From the NCBI RefSeq assembly GCF_014850975.1, contig NZ_JACXST010000002.1, positions 62,001 to 126,000 on the forward strand: 64,000 nucleotides of DNA. The letters run 5' to 3'. Shown piece after piece: positions 34,280 through 44,413 of this stretch (the first letter of the stretch is position 1; the number at the start of each line of letters is the position of its first letter). The position numbers and the translations under genes are program-made. Source of the stretch: Methylomonas fluvii (GTDB taxonomy: Bacteria; Pseudomonadota; Gammaproteobacteria; Methylococcales; Methylomonadaceae). The notes under the pieces are model-generated. The model saw only the letters and a list, made by a program, of their open reading frames with translations, searched no databases and was not told where the DNA came from.

Positions 34280-36070
34280 TTAGTGCAGCTTATTCAACAA
34301 ATCGGCATCTATCCGGCATCCGCCGAGATCCGGATAATCGGCTAGGTTTTGTTCGAAATCTCGAAAGGACGGATGTTGAAAAGCCAGGCGGGCAATCTTG
34401 CCTTGCACTAACTCAAATTCCAAAGCCCCGCCTTTTTCACGTGGGCTACCGGGTTTGGTGACAAACAGCATGATGCCGATATTCGCCATCGGCTGACCTT
34501 GATCCTGAGCGGGACGCGCGCAGCTATAAGTCTCGACATTGAGCCCACTAAACACACCCGCCAGCTGAGCGGCGTTGATCAGCACACCTTCGTCGGCAAC
34601 CGTCGCTACTTGCAGTAGCGCTTCCAAACCAAAGTTGCCCAAGTGGTTTTGCAGTAGCACCGTGCCGTTCCCGCCTTTTTCGGTATTCAACAAAGGGTAT
34701 AACTGCCGGGCAGCTTCGTCTTTGTTGGGGTTTTGCAAAGCCGACAAAAACTGCCGCGCCGCGGATTGAATCGGATTGATGACGCCTTCTTTTTTCTGCC
34801 GGGAGTTGGTCAGCGCTTCCCAATCCTGCTCGGTATTAACCGCCAGTTTCATACTCTTCATCACGGCGTAGTCTTCGCTCGCCAGACAGCCGGCGAAATC
34901 CTTAGCCCGGTATTGTTCCAGCAACTTAGGACGGATTTCGTCGGTCATGGCCCGCTGCGCGGAGATATTGAAGTTTTTCCAATCCGGCGAGGTTTTGCTC
35001 AGGAAATAATACAACACCGCATTACGATCAAATTTATTGAAGCCCAAATCCTTCATAGCCAGCTTCAAGCGCCGACATTGGCTTTCCACATCCGGGTAGT
35101 TTTGCCAGTCCGGTTGCAGATTGGGTTTCGCGGCCGGGTCAACTTGATCGATCAGCTGCCGCAAACTGACTTCGCCATTGGCCGTTTGAATCGGTATCCG
35201 CCACAATTCATCAAGTGACAAATCATGCGCGTCGGGCGGCAGGTCACCCAAAGTTTTCAGCAGTAATGAGGAGACTATTTCCGGGTATACCCGCAATTCG
35301 CCCAGCAGTTTGCTCTCGGAAGACCAGGCACTCAAGCCGCCTTCGACCACTTCATAAACGCCCAGACGGATTTGATTGAAACTACTGCTGTCGCCCGCAA
35401 GTACCACACTGGCTGGCAAAGAATGCGTCTCGGAACTGTATTTACCGTTACCGGAAGCACCGGCAGCCGGCGTTTTGGCAACCACTTGCGGATTGCTCTC
35501 CACCCAGTTGCCGGCTAGTTTGCCCATCACCGCCATACCCGCGCCGACGCCGGTGAATGCGAACAAACTGCTAGCGGCATTCACGTCGTTGATCAACTGG
35601 GAAAGATTGGCTTCGTGGCTGTTACTGGTCAGAAAATTGTATTCGATCAGGGTGTCTTTGCTGGAATCGAGCCGTAACCAAGGGGTCAGATAGGATTTTT
35701 TGGTTTCCAGTTTGAAATTGCATTTGCCGGTCGTGGCTTGATACAAAAAGCCGCTGGCTTCGCGCTTCAGTTTTAACGCATCGTTATGCACACTGAATAC
35801 CAGCGCCGCGGACAAGTCACCGTTTTCGTAATGACCACCGACATCGCTACAACCGCCTTTCAGGGCGTTATCCCCTTTGAAATCAAAGTCCGAAACCAAT
35901 TGTACATAGTAGTCATCGCCACTCACTGTGGTTTGACCGCGTAGCGGCTTGATCGGCAAAGACTCGGTTTTGGGATAATCGACGGCAATTTGCCGGGTTG
36001 TGGCGCAACCGGCCAGCAAACCGCTGGTTAGCAATGCAGTAGTCAGGACTGAAAAACAACGTATCGACAT
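34280..36070 (-). CDS. Large lipoprotein of unknown function, operon partner of DUF748 protein
   Basis: 596 residues from the ATG at 36070, chosen because AGGA precedes it and the lipoprotein signal starts there (MSIRCFSVLTTALLTSGLLAGC, lipobox LAGC). The mature protein has a beta-rich first half (DYYVQLVSDFDF, GKCNFKLETKKSYLTPWLRL) and a helical second half, with no signature I know. The Cys is followed by ATT, not Asp, so outer-membrane retention is expected. It is transcribed ahead of the AsmA-like gene, suggesting a joint envelope role. Confidence 0.75.
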   Translation of the reverse strand: MSIRCFSVLTTALLTSGLLAGCATTRQIAVDYPKTESLPIKPLRGQTTVSGDDYYVQLVSDFDFKGDNALKGGCSDVGGHYENGDLSAALVFSVHNDALKLKREASGFLYQATTGKCNFKLETKKSYLTPWLRLDSSKDTLIEYNFLTSNSHEANLSQLINDVNAASSLFAFTGVGAGMAVMGKLAGNWVESNPQVVAKTPAAGASGNGKYSSETHSLPASVVLAGDSSSFNQIRLGVYEVVEGGLSAWSSESKLLGELRVYPEIVSSLLLKTLGDLPPDAHDLSLDELWRIPIQTANGEVSLRQLIDQVDPAAKPNLQPDWQNYPDVESQCRRLKLAMKDLGFNKFDRNAVLYYFLSKTSPDWKNFNISAQRAMTDEIRPKLLEQYRAKDFAGCLASEDYAVMKSMKLAVNTEQDWEALTNSRQKKEGVINPIQSAARQFLSALQNPNKDEAARQLYPLLNTEKGGNGTVLLQNHLGNFGLEALLQVATVADEGVLINAAQLAGVFSGLNVETYSCARPAQDQGQPMANIGIMLFVTKPGSPREKGGALEFELVQGKIARLAFQHPSFRDFEQNLADYPDLGGCRIDADLLNKLH

Positions 36071-36304
36071 TAAATATCCTATGGTGTCGCGAAACCCAGG
36101 CAGGCATGTGCCCGATGCAGTATCGTTTAAATGTAGAATCGAGTTCTTAGGCGCCACTTAATCGTGGCGCGATAAAATTTATCGTAAGGCATCTTGATGC
36201 CGCGGATAGACGCTATTCAAGCACTAATTCCATGCAAGTTAGCCGGGAATGATAAATTGAAGTGTGTTTTGTGGCTATTGTTTTGTTCGACGCGGCAATA
36301 GCGC

Positions 36305-36703
36305 TTAAAGCGCGTCCTGTTTGAAGCGATGGATTTGCCGGCGTTGTTTTTTGTTGGGTTTATGCTCGCGCTCTGACGGATGCAGCAAGGCTTGCTGCTG
36401 CTTGTGCAACTCGATTTGTTTAAGCCGCTTATCGATACTGGCTTGGTCTTCGCTGTAAAGCGCCACGGCCTCTTTAGCGGGACGGCGTTGATTATTCAGA
36501 TCGGTTACCGTAAGTTCCCAAGTGTATTGGTCTTTGGTGACGCTGATCAAATCGCCGACTTTCACTTCCTTGCCCGGCTTGCAGCGCTGGCCATTGACGT
36601 GCACTTTGCCGCCGCTAACCGCATCGCCGGCCAGACCGCGCGTCTTAAAAAAACGCGCGGCCCACAGCCACTTATCGATGCGGACGTGATTTAACTCACT
36701 CAA
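36305..36703 (-). CDS. hslR: Ribosome-associated heat-shock protein Hsp15 (S4 domain)
   Basis: 132 residues. The S4 RNA-binding domain is at the N-terminus (VRIDKWLWAARFFKTRGLAG, then GKVHVNGQRCKPGKEVKVGD) with a long basic C-terminal tail (KPNKKQRRQIHRF), the exact layout of Hsp15. The protein binds stalled 50S subunits carrying nascent chains and helps recycle them. The start overlaps the end of the rhodanese gene by 8 bases. Confidence 0.94.
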   Translation of the reverse strand: MSELNHVRIDKWLWAARFFKTRGLAGDAVSGGKVHVNGQRCKPGKEVKVGDLISVTKDQYTWELTVTDLNNQRRPAKEAVALYSEDQASIDKRLKQIELHKQQQALLHPSEREHKPNKKQRRQIHRFKQDAL

Positions 36704-37052
36704 CGCTTAAACCGCTCTCCGTCCAGGCTTTAAAACCGCCCGCCATGCTGACCGCCCCACTATAACCCAGTTGATTCAAGACCTGGGTAGCTAGCGCCGA
36801 ACGTCCGCCAGTCTGGCAATAAACCACTATATCCGCCTGTTGCTGGCCTTGAAAATCCGGATGGCTATCGATCTTGAACTCCAGCAGGCCGCGAGGAATA
36901 TTGACGGCCCCCGGCAAATGTCCGGCGGCGTACTCGGCTGGCTCACGCACATCCAGCAATAAACTGCTCAAGCGCGTTTGCGCAGTCACCACGTCGATTT
37001 CGGTAATCTGTTGTTTGGCGGCAGCCACTAGTTCTTGGGCAGTAAGGCTCAT
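36696..37052 (-). CDS. Single-domain rhodanese-like sulfurtransferase
   Basis: 118 residues. One rhodanese domain: LLLDVREPAEYAAGHLPGAVNIPRG (CH2A/CH2B signature) and active-site loop VVYCQTGGRSA with the catalytic Cys, then LGYSGAVSMAGGFKAWTESG. It is likely cytoplasmic, carrying a persulfide on the Cys. GGAG precedes the ATG. It overlaps hslR by 8 bases; ispH lies 25 bases upstream. The acceptor is unknown. Confidence 0.93.
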   Translation of the reverse strand: MSLTAQELVAAAKQQITEIDVVTAQTRLSSLLLDVREPAEYAAGHLPGAVNIPRGLLEFKIDSHPDFQGQQQADIVVYCQTGGRSALATQVLNQLGYSGAVSMAGGFKAWTESGLSVE

Positions 37053-37077
37053 AAAAATTCTCCAGTCGTAAACGGAA

Positions 37078-38034
37078 TCAAGCTTCCATGTGTTTTTTCA
37101 ATTCTTTCGGAATCGAGAATACCACTTTTTCTTCTATACCTTTGTTTTCACGAACCTGGGTGGTTTCGCCGCCCCACTCTTTAAGTTGATTAATGACTTC
37201 CTGTACCAACACTTCTGGCGCGGACGCACCGGCAGTCACTCCCACTACGTTGATACCTTCCAGCCACTCTTGTTTCAAATCCTTATAGGTATCGATCAAA
37301 AACGCCTGCTTACCCAGCTGTTCGGCGATTTCCCGCAAGCGGTTGGAGTTGGAGCTGTTGGGCGAACCCACCACCAAAATCAGATCGGAAATCTTTGCCA
37401 AATCATGGACTGCGTCCTGGCGGTTTTGGGTGGCGTAGCAAATATCGTCTTTTTTCTGTTCCTTGATCGACGGAAATTGTTCACGCAATGCGTCGACCAT
37501 TATTTTGGTGTCGGTCATAGACAATGTGGTCTGGGTGACATAAGCCAAGTTATCCGGATTATTGACCCTCAGATTTTTTACATCATCCGGAGTTTCAACC
37601 AGATAAATGTCGCCATGCTCAGTGCACTTGTCGTACTGCCCCATAGTTCCTTCAACCTCAGGATGGCCGGCATGGCCGATCAGAATCACTTCTCTATCCT
37701 GTTTGGCATGTTTGGCCACTTGCATGTGTACTTTGGTTACCAAGGGACAAGTTGCGTCGAACACCGTTAACTTGCGCTCTTCGGCTTCTTTTTGGACCTG
37801 TTTGGACACACCGTGAGCACTAAAAATCAGGTAGGACCCCACCGGCACGTCACTGAGTTCTTCGATAAAAATCGCGCCTTTTTCCTTCAAGCCATCGACT
37901 ACCGTACGGTTATGCACCACTTCGTGCCGCACATAAATTGGTGCACCGAAGGTATCGATCGCTTGATCGACAATTTCAATAGCCCGGTCTACGCCGGCAC
38001 AGAATCCACGAGGGTTAGCGAGTACGATTTGCAT
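37078..38034 (-). CDS. ispH: 4-hydroxy-3-methylbut-2-enyl diphosphate reductase
   Basis: 318 residues, the last enzyme of the MEP isoprenoid pathway, making IPP and DMAPP with a [4Fe-4S] cluster. The three cluster cysteines are in [24 protein letters not shown] and [11 protein letters not shown]. The conserved YVTQTTLSM and [13 protein letters not shown] loops and the catalytic Glu region are present. Length is standard. It lies 37 bases downstream of rraA on the same strand. Confidence 0.98.
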   Translation of the reverse strand: MQIVLANPRGFCAGVDRAIEIVDQAIDTFGAPIYVRHEVVHNRTVVDGLKEKGAIFIEELSDVPVGSYLIFSAHGVSKQVQKEAEERKLTVFDATCPLVTKVHMQVAKHAKQDREVILIGHAGHPEVEGTMGQYDKCTEHGDIYLVETPDDVKNLRVNNPDNLAYVTQTTLSMTDTKIMVDALREQFPSIKEQKKDDICYATQNRQDAVHDLAKISDLILVVGSPNSSNSNRLREIAEQLGKQAFLIDTYKDLKQEWLEGINVVGVTAGASAPEVLVQEVINQLKEWGGETTQVRENKGIEEKVVFSIPKELKKHMEA

Positions 38035-38071
38035 ATTCTTGAGTATTTTACTTGGTTAAGACAAAACGATT

Positions 38072-38557
38072 TTAATCCAATTTTGTTTCCGAGACGATAA
38101 TTCCGTCGCTATCGGCGTACAGATAGTGATCTTTTTTGAAGTTGACGCCGGCAAAAGTGATCATCGAATCCCGGTGACCATGCCCGTGCTTACTGCTACA
38201 GAGCGGATGGGTGTTCAAAGCCACGACACCAATCGGCATTTTGTTGATGGCTTCTGAGCCGCGGATACTGCCGTACACGACGATACCCTGCCAGCCATTT
38301 TCGACTGCCAAAGCTGTTAAGGTGTCCCCCAGCAAGGCGCAACGCTTTGAGCCGCCGCCGTCGATCACCAGCACCCGCTCAGTGACTTTTTCTTCCAGCA
38401 CACTCCGCACCAAAGTGTTGTCCTCGAACACTTTTAAAGTCGTAATTTGCCCGCTGAACTGGCTTTTACCGCCGAAATACCGAAACAAAGGCTCGGCAAT
38501 TTGAAAATTTTCTTGGGCGGAAAAACGGTCACATAAAGCGCCGGTCAAAAATGACAT
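38072..38557 (-). CDS. rraA: RraA-family protein (RNase E activity regulator / HMG aldolase fold)
   Basis: 161 residues from the ATG at 38557, which has a strong GGAGG 6 bases upstream; the longer frame lacks that support. Family motifs: LCDRFSAQENFQIAEPLF at the start, VLVIDGGGSKRCALLGDTLTALA and GWQGIVVYGSIRGSEAINKMPIGVVALNTHP. The GDxxxxxA and R..D-type metal/aldolase residues are present in part. RraA binds RNase E in enterics; relatives act as 4-hydroxy-4-methyl-2-oxoglutarate aldolases. Either role is possible here. It starts 14 bases after the trhP stop. Confidence 0.93.
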   Translation of the reverse strand: MSFLTGALCDRFSAQENFQIAEPLFRYFGGKSQFSGQITTLKVFEDNTLVRSVLEEKVTERVLVIDGGGSKRCALLGDTLTALAVENGWQGIVVYGSIRGSEAINKMPIGVVALNTHPLCSSKHGHGHRDSMITFAGVNFKKDHYLYADSDGIIVSETKLD

Positions 38558-38571
38558 ATAGCCTCCAAAGG

Positions 38572-39927
38572 CTAGTAATAACGCGCCAGCAATCCGTACT
38601 GGCAATCAGCATCGGGCAGCGGAATTTTCACTTCATAACCGCCCCCTGACGCTTCCTGCATGGGCTGGCCGTATTTATCGACCATATTCTCCACGGTTAT
38701 ATCCCGATTGCCGTGCGGCAGGATCAATTCCAGCTTGTCGCCCAGCGAAAATTTGTTCTTGACGCTAATGTCAGCCCAACCCGTTTCGGTATCGTAATGG
38801 GTAATTTCCCCGCAAAATTGCTGCTGATGGCTTTTGGAATAACCGGACAGGTAGTTTTGATGCTCATGGGTATGGTGGCGCTGATAAAAACCGTCTGTAT
38901 AACCGCGATTCGCCAAGTTATCCAGAATACCCAACAACTCGGGTTGGAACGGCCGCCCCGCCAACGCATCGTCTATTGCCTGCCGATAGGTTTGTGCGGT
39001 GCGCGCCACGTAAAAATGCGATTTGGTACGGCCTTCGATCTTTAGACTATCGATACCGATTTCCACCAAGCGCTGCACATGCTCTATCGCGCGCAAGTCT
39101 TTAGAGTTCATGATATACGTGCCGTTTTCGTCTTCCATCACCGGCAAAAGCTCACCCGGACGGCCTTCTTCTTCCAGGAAATAGATGTTGTCTGCCAAGG
39201 GATGTCGATCAGCGCCGCCGCAACTGGCGGTATTTAGTCCCTGGTTTAGATCATTCATAGAGATGACCGCACTATCGGCCAACAAATAATCGCCTTCCGC
39301 ATTTTCCACCGCCGGCTTGGTATCGTATTTCCAGCGGCAGGAATTGGTGCAGGTACCTTGATTCGGGTCTCGATGATTGAAGTAACCAGATAACAGGCAA
39401 CGACCGGAATAAGCTATACACAACGCGCCATGCACGAATACTTCCAGTTCCATATCCGGACATTGCTGGCGAATCTCGGCAATCTCGTCCAGCGACAACT
39501 CGCGTGACAGAATCACTCGCTCTACGCCCATGCTTTTCCAGAATCTTACGCTGGCATAGTTGACGGTATTGGCTTGCACCGACAAATGAATCGGCATCTC
39601 CGGCCATTGCTCACGGGTCATCATGATCAAACCCGGATCGGCCATGATCAGCGCATCAGGCTTCATAGCAATGATGGGCTCAATATCTTTAATGAAGGTT
39701 TTAATCTTGGCGTTATGCGGAATGACGTTGGCAGCCAAAAAGAATTTTTTGCCAAGCTGATGCGCTTCGGCAATACCTTTGGCTAAGTTGTCTGCCATAA
39801 AATCGTTGTTGCGCACCCGTAGACTGTAGCGCGGCTGCCCGGCGTAGACGGCGTCAGCGCCGAACGCGAACGCGTAACGCATGTTTCGTATGGTGCCGGC
39901 GGGGGAGAGAAGTTCGATGTGTTTCAT
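38572..39927 (-). CDS. trhP: U32-family tRNA hydroxylation protein TrhP (YegQ)
   Basis: 451 residues from the ATG at 39927 (MKHIELLSPAGTIRNM, the conserved family start). TrhP works in prephenate-dependent 5-hydroxyuridine formation at the tRNA wobble position. Cysteines in HGALCIAYSGRCLLSGYF and QGTCTNSCRWKYD would bind an Fe-S cluster. The U32 signature lies in this same region, and GIDSLKIEGRTKSHFYVA follows. Length matches YegQ. It is the last core gene before the polysaccharide cluster and is followed on the same strand by rraA. Confidence 0.94.
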   Translation of the reverse strand: MKHIELLSPAGTIRNMRYAFAFGADAVYAGQPRYSLRVRNNDFMADNLAKGIAEAHQLGKKFFLAANVIPHNAKIKTFIKDIEPIIAMKPDALIMADPGLIMMTREQWPEMPIHLSVQANTVNYASVRFWKSMGVERVILSRELSLDEIAEIRQQCPDMELEVFVHGALCIAYSGRCLLSGYFNHRDPNQGTCTNSCRWKYDTKPAVENAEGDYLLADSAVISMNDLNQGLNTASCGGADRHPLADNIYFLEEEGRPGELLPVMEDENGTYIMNSKDLRAIEHVQRLVEIGIDSLKIEGRTKSHFYVARTAQTYRQAIDDALAGRPFQPELLGILDNLANRGYTDGFYQRHHTHEHQNYLSGYSKSHQQQFCGEITHYDTETGWADISVKNKFSLGDKLELILPHGNRDITVENMVDKYGQPMQEASGGGYEVKIPLPDADCQYGLLARYY

Positions 39928-40040
39928 GTCTGTACTAAAAAATGAGCTGACAGGCATTCTAGCAAATTATCGCCCGCGTCAGGGTATCGCAAGCATTGGC
40001 CAAAGAACCACTAAAAATCTCGGCCGGAACGAATGCCGAA

Positions 40041-40811
40041 TTACTTAACGGGGACAGTCGGTCTATTGAAAAACTGCGGCATCCGGGAAAGAACTTTACG
40101 CAAAATAAACATCGGCATTCGCACGGGCAGATTATTCTTTCGGCAAGCGTAATAAGCCTCTATGTTTCCTTTGATAATGCCGATCAGACTATTATTGGAA
40201 ATACCGCCGGTCCGCATTTTTATCCAGATTTTGGGAATATAGACTGCCTTAACCTTATTCACGGCTAGAAATCGCATAGTCAACTCAAAGTCTGCTTGTC
40301 TGGAAAATTGTAAATCGAATCCACCCAACTGCTCATAGAGACCGCGACGCACGAAAAAAGTCGGATGCGCCGGCATCCAACCTTTTTCGAATAAACCGCT
40401 ACGATAGTTACAAGAAGTCCAATATCGAACAATTTTTGAGGCATCATATCTGTCGACATACAACAAATCTGCGTAGCAAACGTCTACAGTAGGGTCAGAA
40501 AATATCTCGGCGACTTGGGATAATATAGTGTCATCCGCATACACATCGTCAGCGTTCAGGGTACCTATCACATCACCGGACGCCAGAAAAATACCTTTAT
40601 TCATAGCATCGTAAATACCTTGATCAGGTTCGGAAATAAACTTGGCCAGATGCTGACCGTATTTACGCACCATATCGACGGTGCCATCGGTTGAGCCGCC
40701 ATCGATTACGATGTGCTCGATGTTATTAAAATCCTGCCTCGATACTGACTGCAAGTTATCGTGAATAAACTCCGCCGCATTATAAGATACGGTGACAATT
40801 GATATTTTCAT
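40041..40811 (-). CDS. GT2-family glycosyltransferase (WcaA/colanic-type)
   Basis: 256 residues. GT-A fold: ISIVTVSYNAAEFIHDNLQS at the N-terminus, HIVIDGGSTDGTVDMV, then the metal-binding region TLNADDVYADDTIL. SRQADFELTMRFLAV and the C-terminal basic segment are typical of polysaccharide GT2 enzymes that take a nucleotide sugar at the inner membrane. It is the distal end of the cluster, 229 bases from trhP. Donor and acceptor cannot be predicted. Confidence 0.9.
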   Translation of the reverse strand: MKISIVTVSYNAAEFIHDNLQSVSRQDFNNIEHIVIDGGSTDGTVDMVRKYGQHLAKFISEPDQGIYDAMNKGIFLASGDVIGTLNADDVYADDTILSQVAEIFSDPTVDVCYADLLYVDRYDASKIVRYWTSCNYRSGLFEKGWMPAHPTFFVRRGLYEQLGGFDLQFSRQADFELTMRFLAVNKVKAVYIPKIWIKMRTGGISNNSLIGIIKGNIEAYYACRKNNLPVRMPMFILRKVLSRMPQFFNRPTVPVK

Positions 40812-40947
40812 TAGACCTGAGATAAATACTTAAGAATCTTGAAACAATTAATAGTCGCCTCCACCGCTAACCAACAGAACTGCTCCGTACGCGAATAAGG
40901 CGAACTTTATCAATCCTTAATAAAGGCAATTGCTCATAACCAGAACG

Positions 40948-41979
40948 CTAACGCCTAATAAATTTGCCTAACCGTACCCAAACAAAAGCACAACCGCGTC
41001 TGAAGTCGCCAGTTAACACTCTCCCGATAAAAACCGATATGGCACCGTAAATTATTGCCAATCCTTTCGGCAGCTTAAAAATTGGCGCGACAAAACAATG
41101 AAAAGTCCAATGCTGAGAAAATCTGGCGTTAAACCGTGAATAGGCAACGCTCAAATCTTCAGTTCCCTGCAACCGCAGCCTTAACACGTAGTATGGATAG
41201 TAGCCTATCAGCATATCCGATTCGAGTTTATACTTAGTATCTACAGATAATCCACTATCAATATATTTATCAACAATAGCGCCAAACTTATCAACGAACA
41301 CGTCGGAAAACGAGTACCCGCCGCTATTATTACGCTTATAAGCCACCAAATAACTGTCTACATATAGATTAACGGGCGCCTTTAAAGCGGCACTATAAAT
41401 TAAATCAATGTGTACCAGATTGGTTCCACAGTAATCGTTAGCATCGACACCTTGCAAATAATCCTTGGATATTATATTTACGGAAATCAACGTTGAAAAC
41501 TTACCTAACTTGATAATAAACTCGTTTGAGTTTGCGAATTCGTACAACTTCTCGCCACCGCCAGGGTATTCAGCCCTAAAGTCAAAGTCGTAACCATATG
41601 CTCTAACTGACACCACGCCATAACTTTTACGCGCCAGTAAACTTTCCAGATGTTTTAAAGAGCCATCTATGAGTAAGTCATCATCGCCAAAAATTAAAAC
41701 GTATTGTCCCGCCGCCTGATTAAAGCATTGTGCAATATTTAGATCCGGACCGATGTTCTCCGAATTTCTTATATATCGTATTGGAAGGTCTTTGTTTAAG
41801 AACTGGTCAATACAATCTTTAGTATTATCGCTGGAACAGTTGTCGGATACTAAAATCTCTACAGGGTGAGTTAATTCACCAAGCTGAGATACAATTTGTT
41901 CGATATTCTTAACCAAATAATCTGCTCTATTCCAAGTTGGAATCGCAATAGTTAGCAAGGGCCTAGTGTGTTTATTCAT
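40948..41979 (-). CDS. GT2-family glycosyltransferase (abequosyltransferase-like)
   Basis: 343 residues. N-terminal LLTIAIPTWNRADYLVKNIEQI, ILVSDNCSSDNTKDC and IFGDDDLLIDGSL (the DxD-type motif) form a GT-A domain of the RfbV-like group. That group transfers 3,6-dideoxyhexoses in some O-antigens, notable because this locus also encodes CDP-3,6-dideoxyhexose synthesis genes. A C-terminal hydrophobic patch (GLAIIYGAISVFIG) may hold it at the membrane. Substrate is inferred only. Confidence 0.85.
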   Translation of the reverse strand: MNKHTRPLLTIAIPTWNRADYLVKNIEQIVSQLGELTHPVEILVSDNCSSDNTKDCIDQFLNKDLPIRYIRNSENIGPDLNIAQCFNQAAGQYVLIFGDDDLLIDGSLKHLESLLARKSYGVVSVRAYGYDFDFRAEYPGGGEKLYEFANSNEFIIKLGKFSTLISVNIISKDYLQGVDANDYCGTNLVHIDLIYSAALKAPVNLYVDSYLVAYKRNNSGGYSFSDVFVDKFGAIVDKYIDSGLSVDTKYKLESDMLIGYYPYYVLRLRLQGTEDLSVAYSRFNARFSQHWTFHCFVAPIFKLPKGLAIIYGAISVFIGRVLTGDFRRGCAFVWVRLGKFIRR

Positions 41980-41986
41980 ATTTTTA

Positions 41987-43288
41987 TTATATTATCGCGT
42001 GCCACTTTTTACGAAGCATTACCCACATCACCAGCGATGTCGGAAAACCGAACCCAACATTCACTAGAAACAAAACCAGCACAATACCCGCCGAACCCCA
42101 ACTCGGCGCCAGCCAAACCGAGCCACCGACGGTCAACAAGGCTCCTGACAACGACAACCAAAGAAAGGGCTCCTTGCGGTGCGCCCTGAGATAGATAGCT
42201 AACAATCCGGAAATATGGGCAAACAAAATTGCACCGATCAACACGGCGGTTTCCCAAAAAGGTAAAAACCGTACGCCATACGCCGTGTAATCGGCCGCAT
42301 AGCGAATCAAAACAAAAAACACCGCCCCCAGGACAAATACCGCAAGTGAGCGTTTAAAACCCTTTTTGAATTCCTTGTCCAGTAAATCCCAATCCTGTTG
42401 GCCGGCAGCTTTGGCTAACACGGGGATTCGGCTCGTCATCCAAGCTAAACTTAACAAACCCAACATATTGCAAACGGTCATGGTGACGCCCATTTGTCCT
42501 GCAACCACGGCATTCTGAGTCTGAAACAATAGCGGAGTATGCATCTGAGTTAAAAAATATCCGCAGAGCCAACTGATTCCCAAGCGCCATTGCATCGGCC
42601 AAAGCTCTCGCCACCAGCCGAAGTCTCCGGAAATCCCAAACAAAGCTGACGCCCATAGTTTCGGATAGCGAAGTAGCGCCCATACCAAGGCAATCAAGGC
42701 GGCCGATGCGGGCATCATAGCGACCGCATAAAGACCGCCCCCCTCAATTAGAGTGAACCAAATGGCGATAGCGCCAACAATACCTTGCATCAAGCGCAGC
42801 GAATAGACCTCCACGACTTTACCGCTGCCTTCCACTATAGCCAAAACGGGCAATAAGGCCAAACCTACAGCCGTGCTAACAACCAGAACCAACCAAGGTT
42901 GTTGCCAGGCTAAATCCGACTCCTGGGGCCGATGACTAAAGAAATACAAACCACCCGGATAAACTAATAAAAACAGCAGCCCTGAAACACCATACCAATA
43001 CAACGCTTTTTTAGTCAGTGCCAGATAGCGGCCAACATTGTTACCAACGACAGCCCCATGAGGCAACCAATTCAATTCGGCAAATTCATGCGCCGCCTGC
43101 TGCACCAGTATGGTAGATAGGCCCATATCCAATAACGCCTGCAAGCCGGCGAGACTGGCAAAGGTGTAGTAGTAGCCCTGTTCAGCGGGAGATAAATATC
43201 GTGCAATGCAAAATAGCGTAATCAGGCCAGCACCAGCCTGCCAACCCCGTTGCGCTAAAACTGCTAACGTTTTCTTATCGACCTGCAT
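41987..43288 (-). CDS. Wzx-like lipopolysaccharide flippase
   Basis: 433 residues from the ATG at 43288 (GAGG 9 bases upstream; a start 30 bases earlier lacks support). About 12 hydrophobic segments span the protein, beginning AQRGWQAGAGLITLFCIARYLSPAEQGYYY, the pattern of MATE-like polysaccharide transporters (MVF/PST group). It is expected to flip undecaprenyl-PP-linked repeat units across the inner membrane. It is the only flippase candidate in the window; no Wzy polymerase is evident. Confidence 0.83.
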   Translation of the reverse strand: MQVDKKTLAVLAQRGWQAGAGLITLFCIARYLSPAEQGYYYTFASLAGLQALLDMGLSTILVQQAAHEFAELNWLPHGAVVGNNVGRYLALTKKALYWYGVSGLLFLLVYPGGLYFFSHRPQESDLAWQQPWLVLVVSTAVGLALLPVLAIVEGSGKVVEVYSLRLMQGIVGAIAIWFTLIEGGGLYAVAMMPASAALIALVWALLRYPKLWASALFGISGDFGWWRELWPMQWRLGISWLCGYFLTQMHTPLLFQTQNAVVAGQMGVTMTVCNMLGLLSLAWMTSRIPVLAKAAGQQDWDLLDKEFKKGFKRSLAVFVLGAVFFVLIRYAADYTAYGVRFLPFWETAVLIGAILFAHISGLLAIYLRAHRKEPFLWLSLSGALLTVGGSVWLAPSWGSAGIVLVLFLVNVGFGFPTSLVMWVMLRKKWHAII

Positions 43289-43359
43289 ATAGTTTTGCCT
43301 CGGGTTCCCTGCATCCAATGAATGGATTGGCTAGTTATAAATTCAATTCGGCAAAAAAA

Positions 43360-44373
43360 TCAAAGCCTGGATCGATCAATAGTTAAAGTTCGCTCGGGTA
43401 AATTAAAAAGCTTACGATAAAATCGGCGTAAGCCTCCGGCCAAAAAACCGGGCATTAGACAATAAGCCAGAAATACCATAAATATACGACCACGCCAGCC
43501 ATCGCCATAAGCCATCATAGACAACAAATAATTAAATTGATTGATGCCTTGGGCTTTGTAATTTAATGCGACTTTAAGCAACCACAAACTGCCGTTCTTG
43601 CTACGTCTATCCCTTGTCATATACCGGGTAATTTCCCCAATAAATTTTATACGGAGCTTTTTGTCCTGCAAAAATCGACTGGTCCTAAACCAGCCTGCAT
43701 ACCATTCCAAATCGCCAAAATAATATCCGGGAGCTGTATTTGGCGTATGTGTCATTAAATCACTTTTAGTACTGTAGACTGTAAGAGGTTTCTCCTGCAT
43801 CGAGAGCATCGTAGATACCAATTGCGGATATGCGTCACCTATATTCATATATGCAGAGGGCAAATGGGCCGATGCAACGCTGCGACGAATAATGGTTGCG
43901 GAAATCATGCTGATACTGGCGAAAAACAATTGCTCATTATAAGCCAGATCCAGCGCTGGAATAGATTTACCTTTACTACAACCTTCAACAAGCCATCCCA
44001 AGCGAATAATATCGGCATTTTGAGATTTTAACACCTCAATCAATTCATCAATAAATTGCAAATGCCAGTCATCGTCGTCACCTATAATCCAGCAATATTC
44101 AGAATCCGTTATCTCTATGGCGCGTAATATATTACCGTTACCACCGATGTTGTATTTATTTTTTTGGTACTTCAGATTAGGCCAAACGTTCTGAAATTTC
44201 ACCACCACATCCTTTGTGTTATCAGTAGAGGCATTATCTAAGATATATAGCTGAACTCCTGTCAGACCAGCTTCGACAAATTTCTGCAGCGTTAAATCCA
44301 AGCAATTGCCACGGTTATACGTAATAAGGACCGGTGCCAGTAGTTGGTTATTCCATTTAGTAGATGAATTCAT
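43360..44373 (-). CDS. GT2-family glycosyltransferase
   Basis: 337 residues. APVLITYNRGNCLDLTLQKF, LYILDNASTDNTKDVV and WIIGDDDDWHLQF form the GT-A nucleotide-sugar site; the acidic run DDDD replaces the simple DxD. The C-terminal part has a hydrophobic helix (FMVFLAYCLMPGFLAGGL) before a basic end, suggesting membrane association. It is encoded between the large membrane protein and the flippase, all on the minus strand. Donor is unknown. Confidence 0.87.
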   Translation of the reverse strand: MNSSTKWNNQLLAPVLITYNRGNCLDLTLQKFVEAGLTGVQLYILDNASTDNTKDVVVKFQNVWPNLKYQKNKYNIGGNGNILRAIEITDSEYCWIIGDDDDWHLQFIDELIEVLKSQNADIIRLGWLVEGCSKGKSIPALDLAYNEQLFFASISMISATIIRRSVASAHLPSAYMNIGDAYPQLVSTMLSMQEKPLTVYSTKSDLMTHTPNTAPGYYFGDLEWYAGWFRTSRFLQDKKLRIKFIGEITRYMTRDRRSKNGSLWLLKVALNYKAQGINQFNYLLSMMAYGDGWRGRIFMVFLAYCLMPGFLAGGLRRFYRKLFNLPERTLTIDRSRL

Positions 44374-44413
44374 TATTTATTTTTAACATCTTAATTATTT
44401 AAAAACAGAAGCA

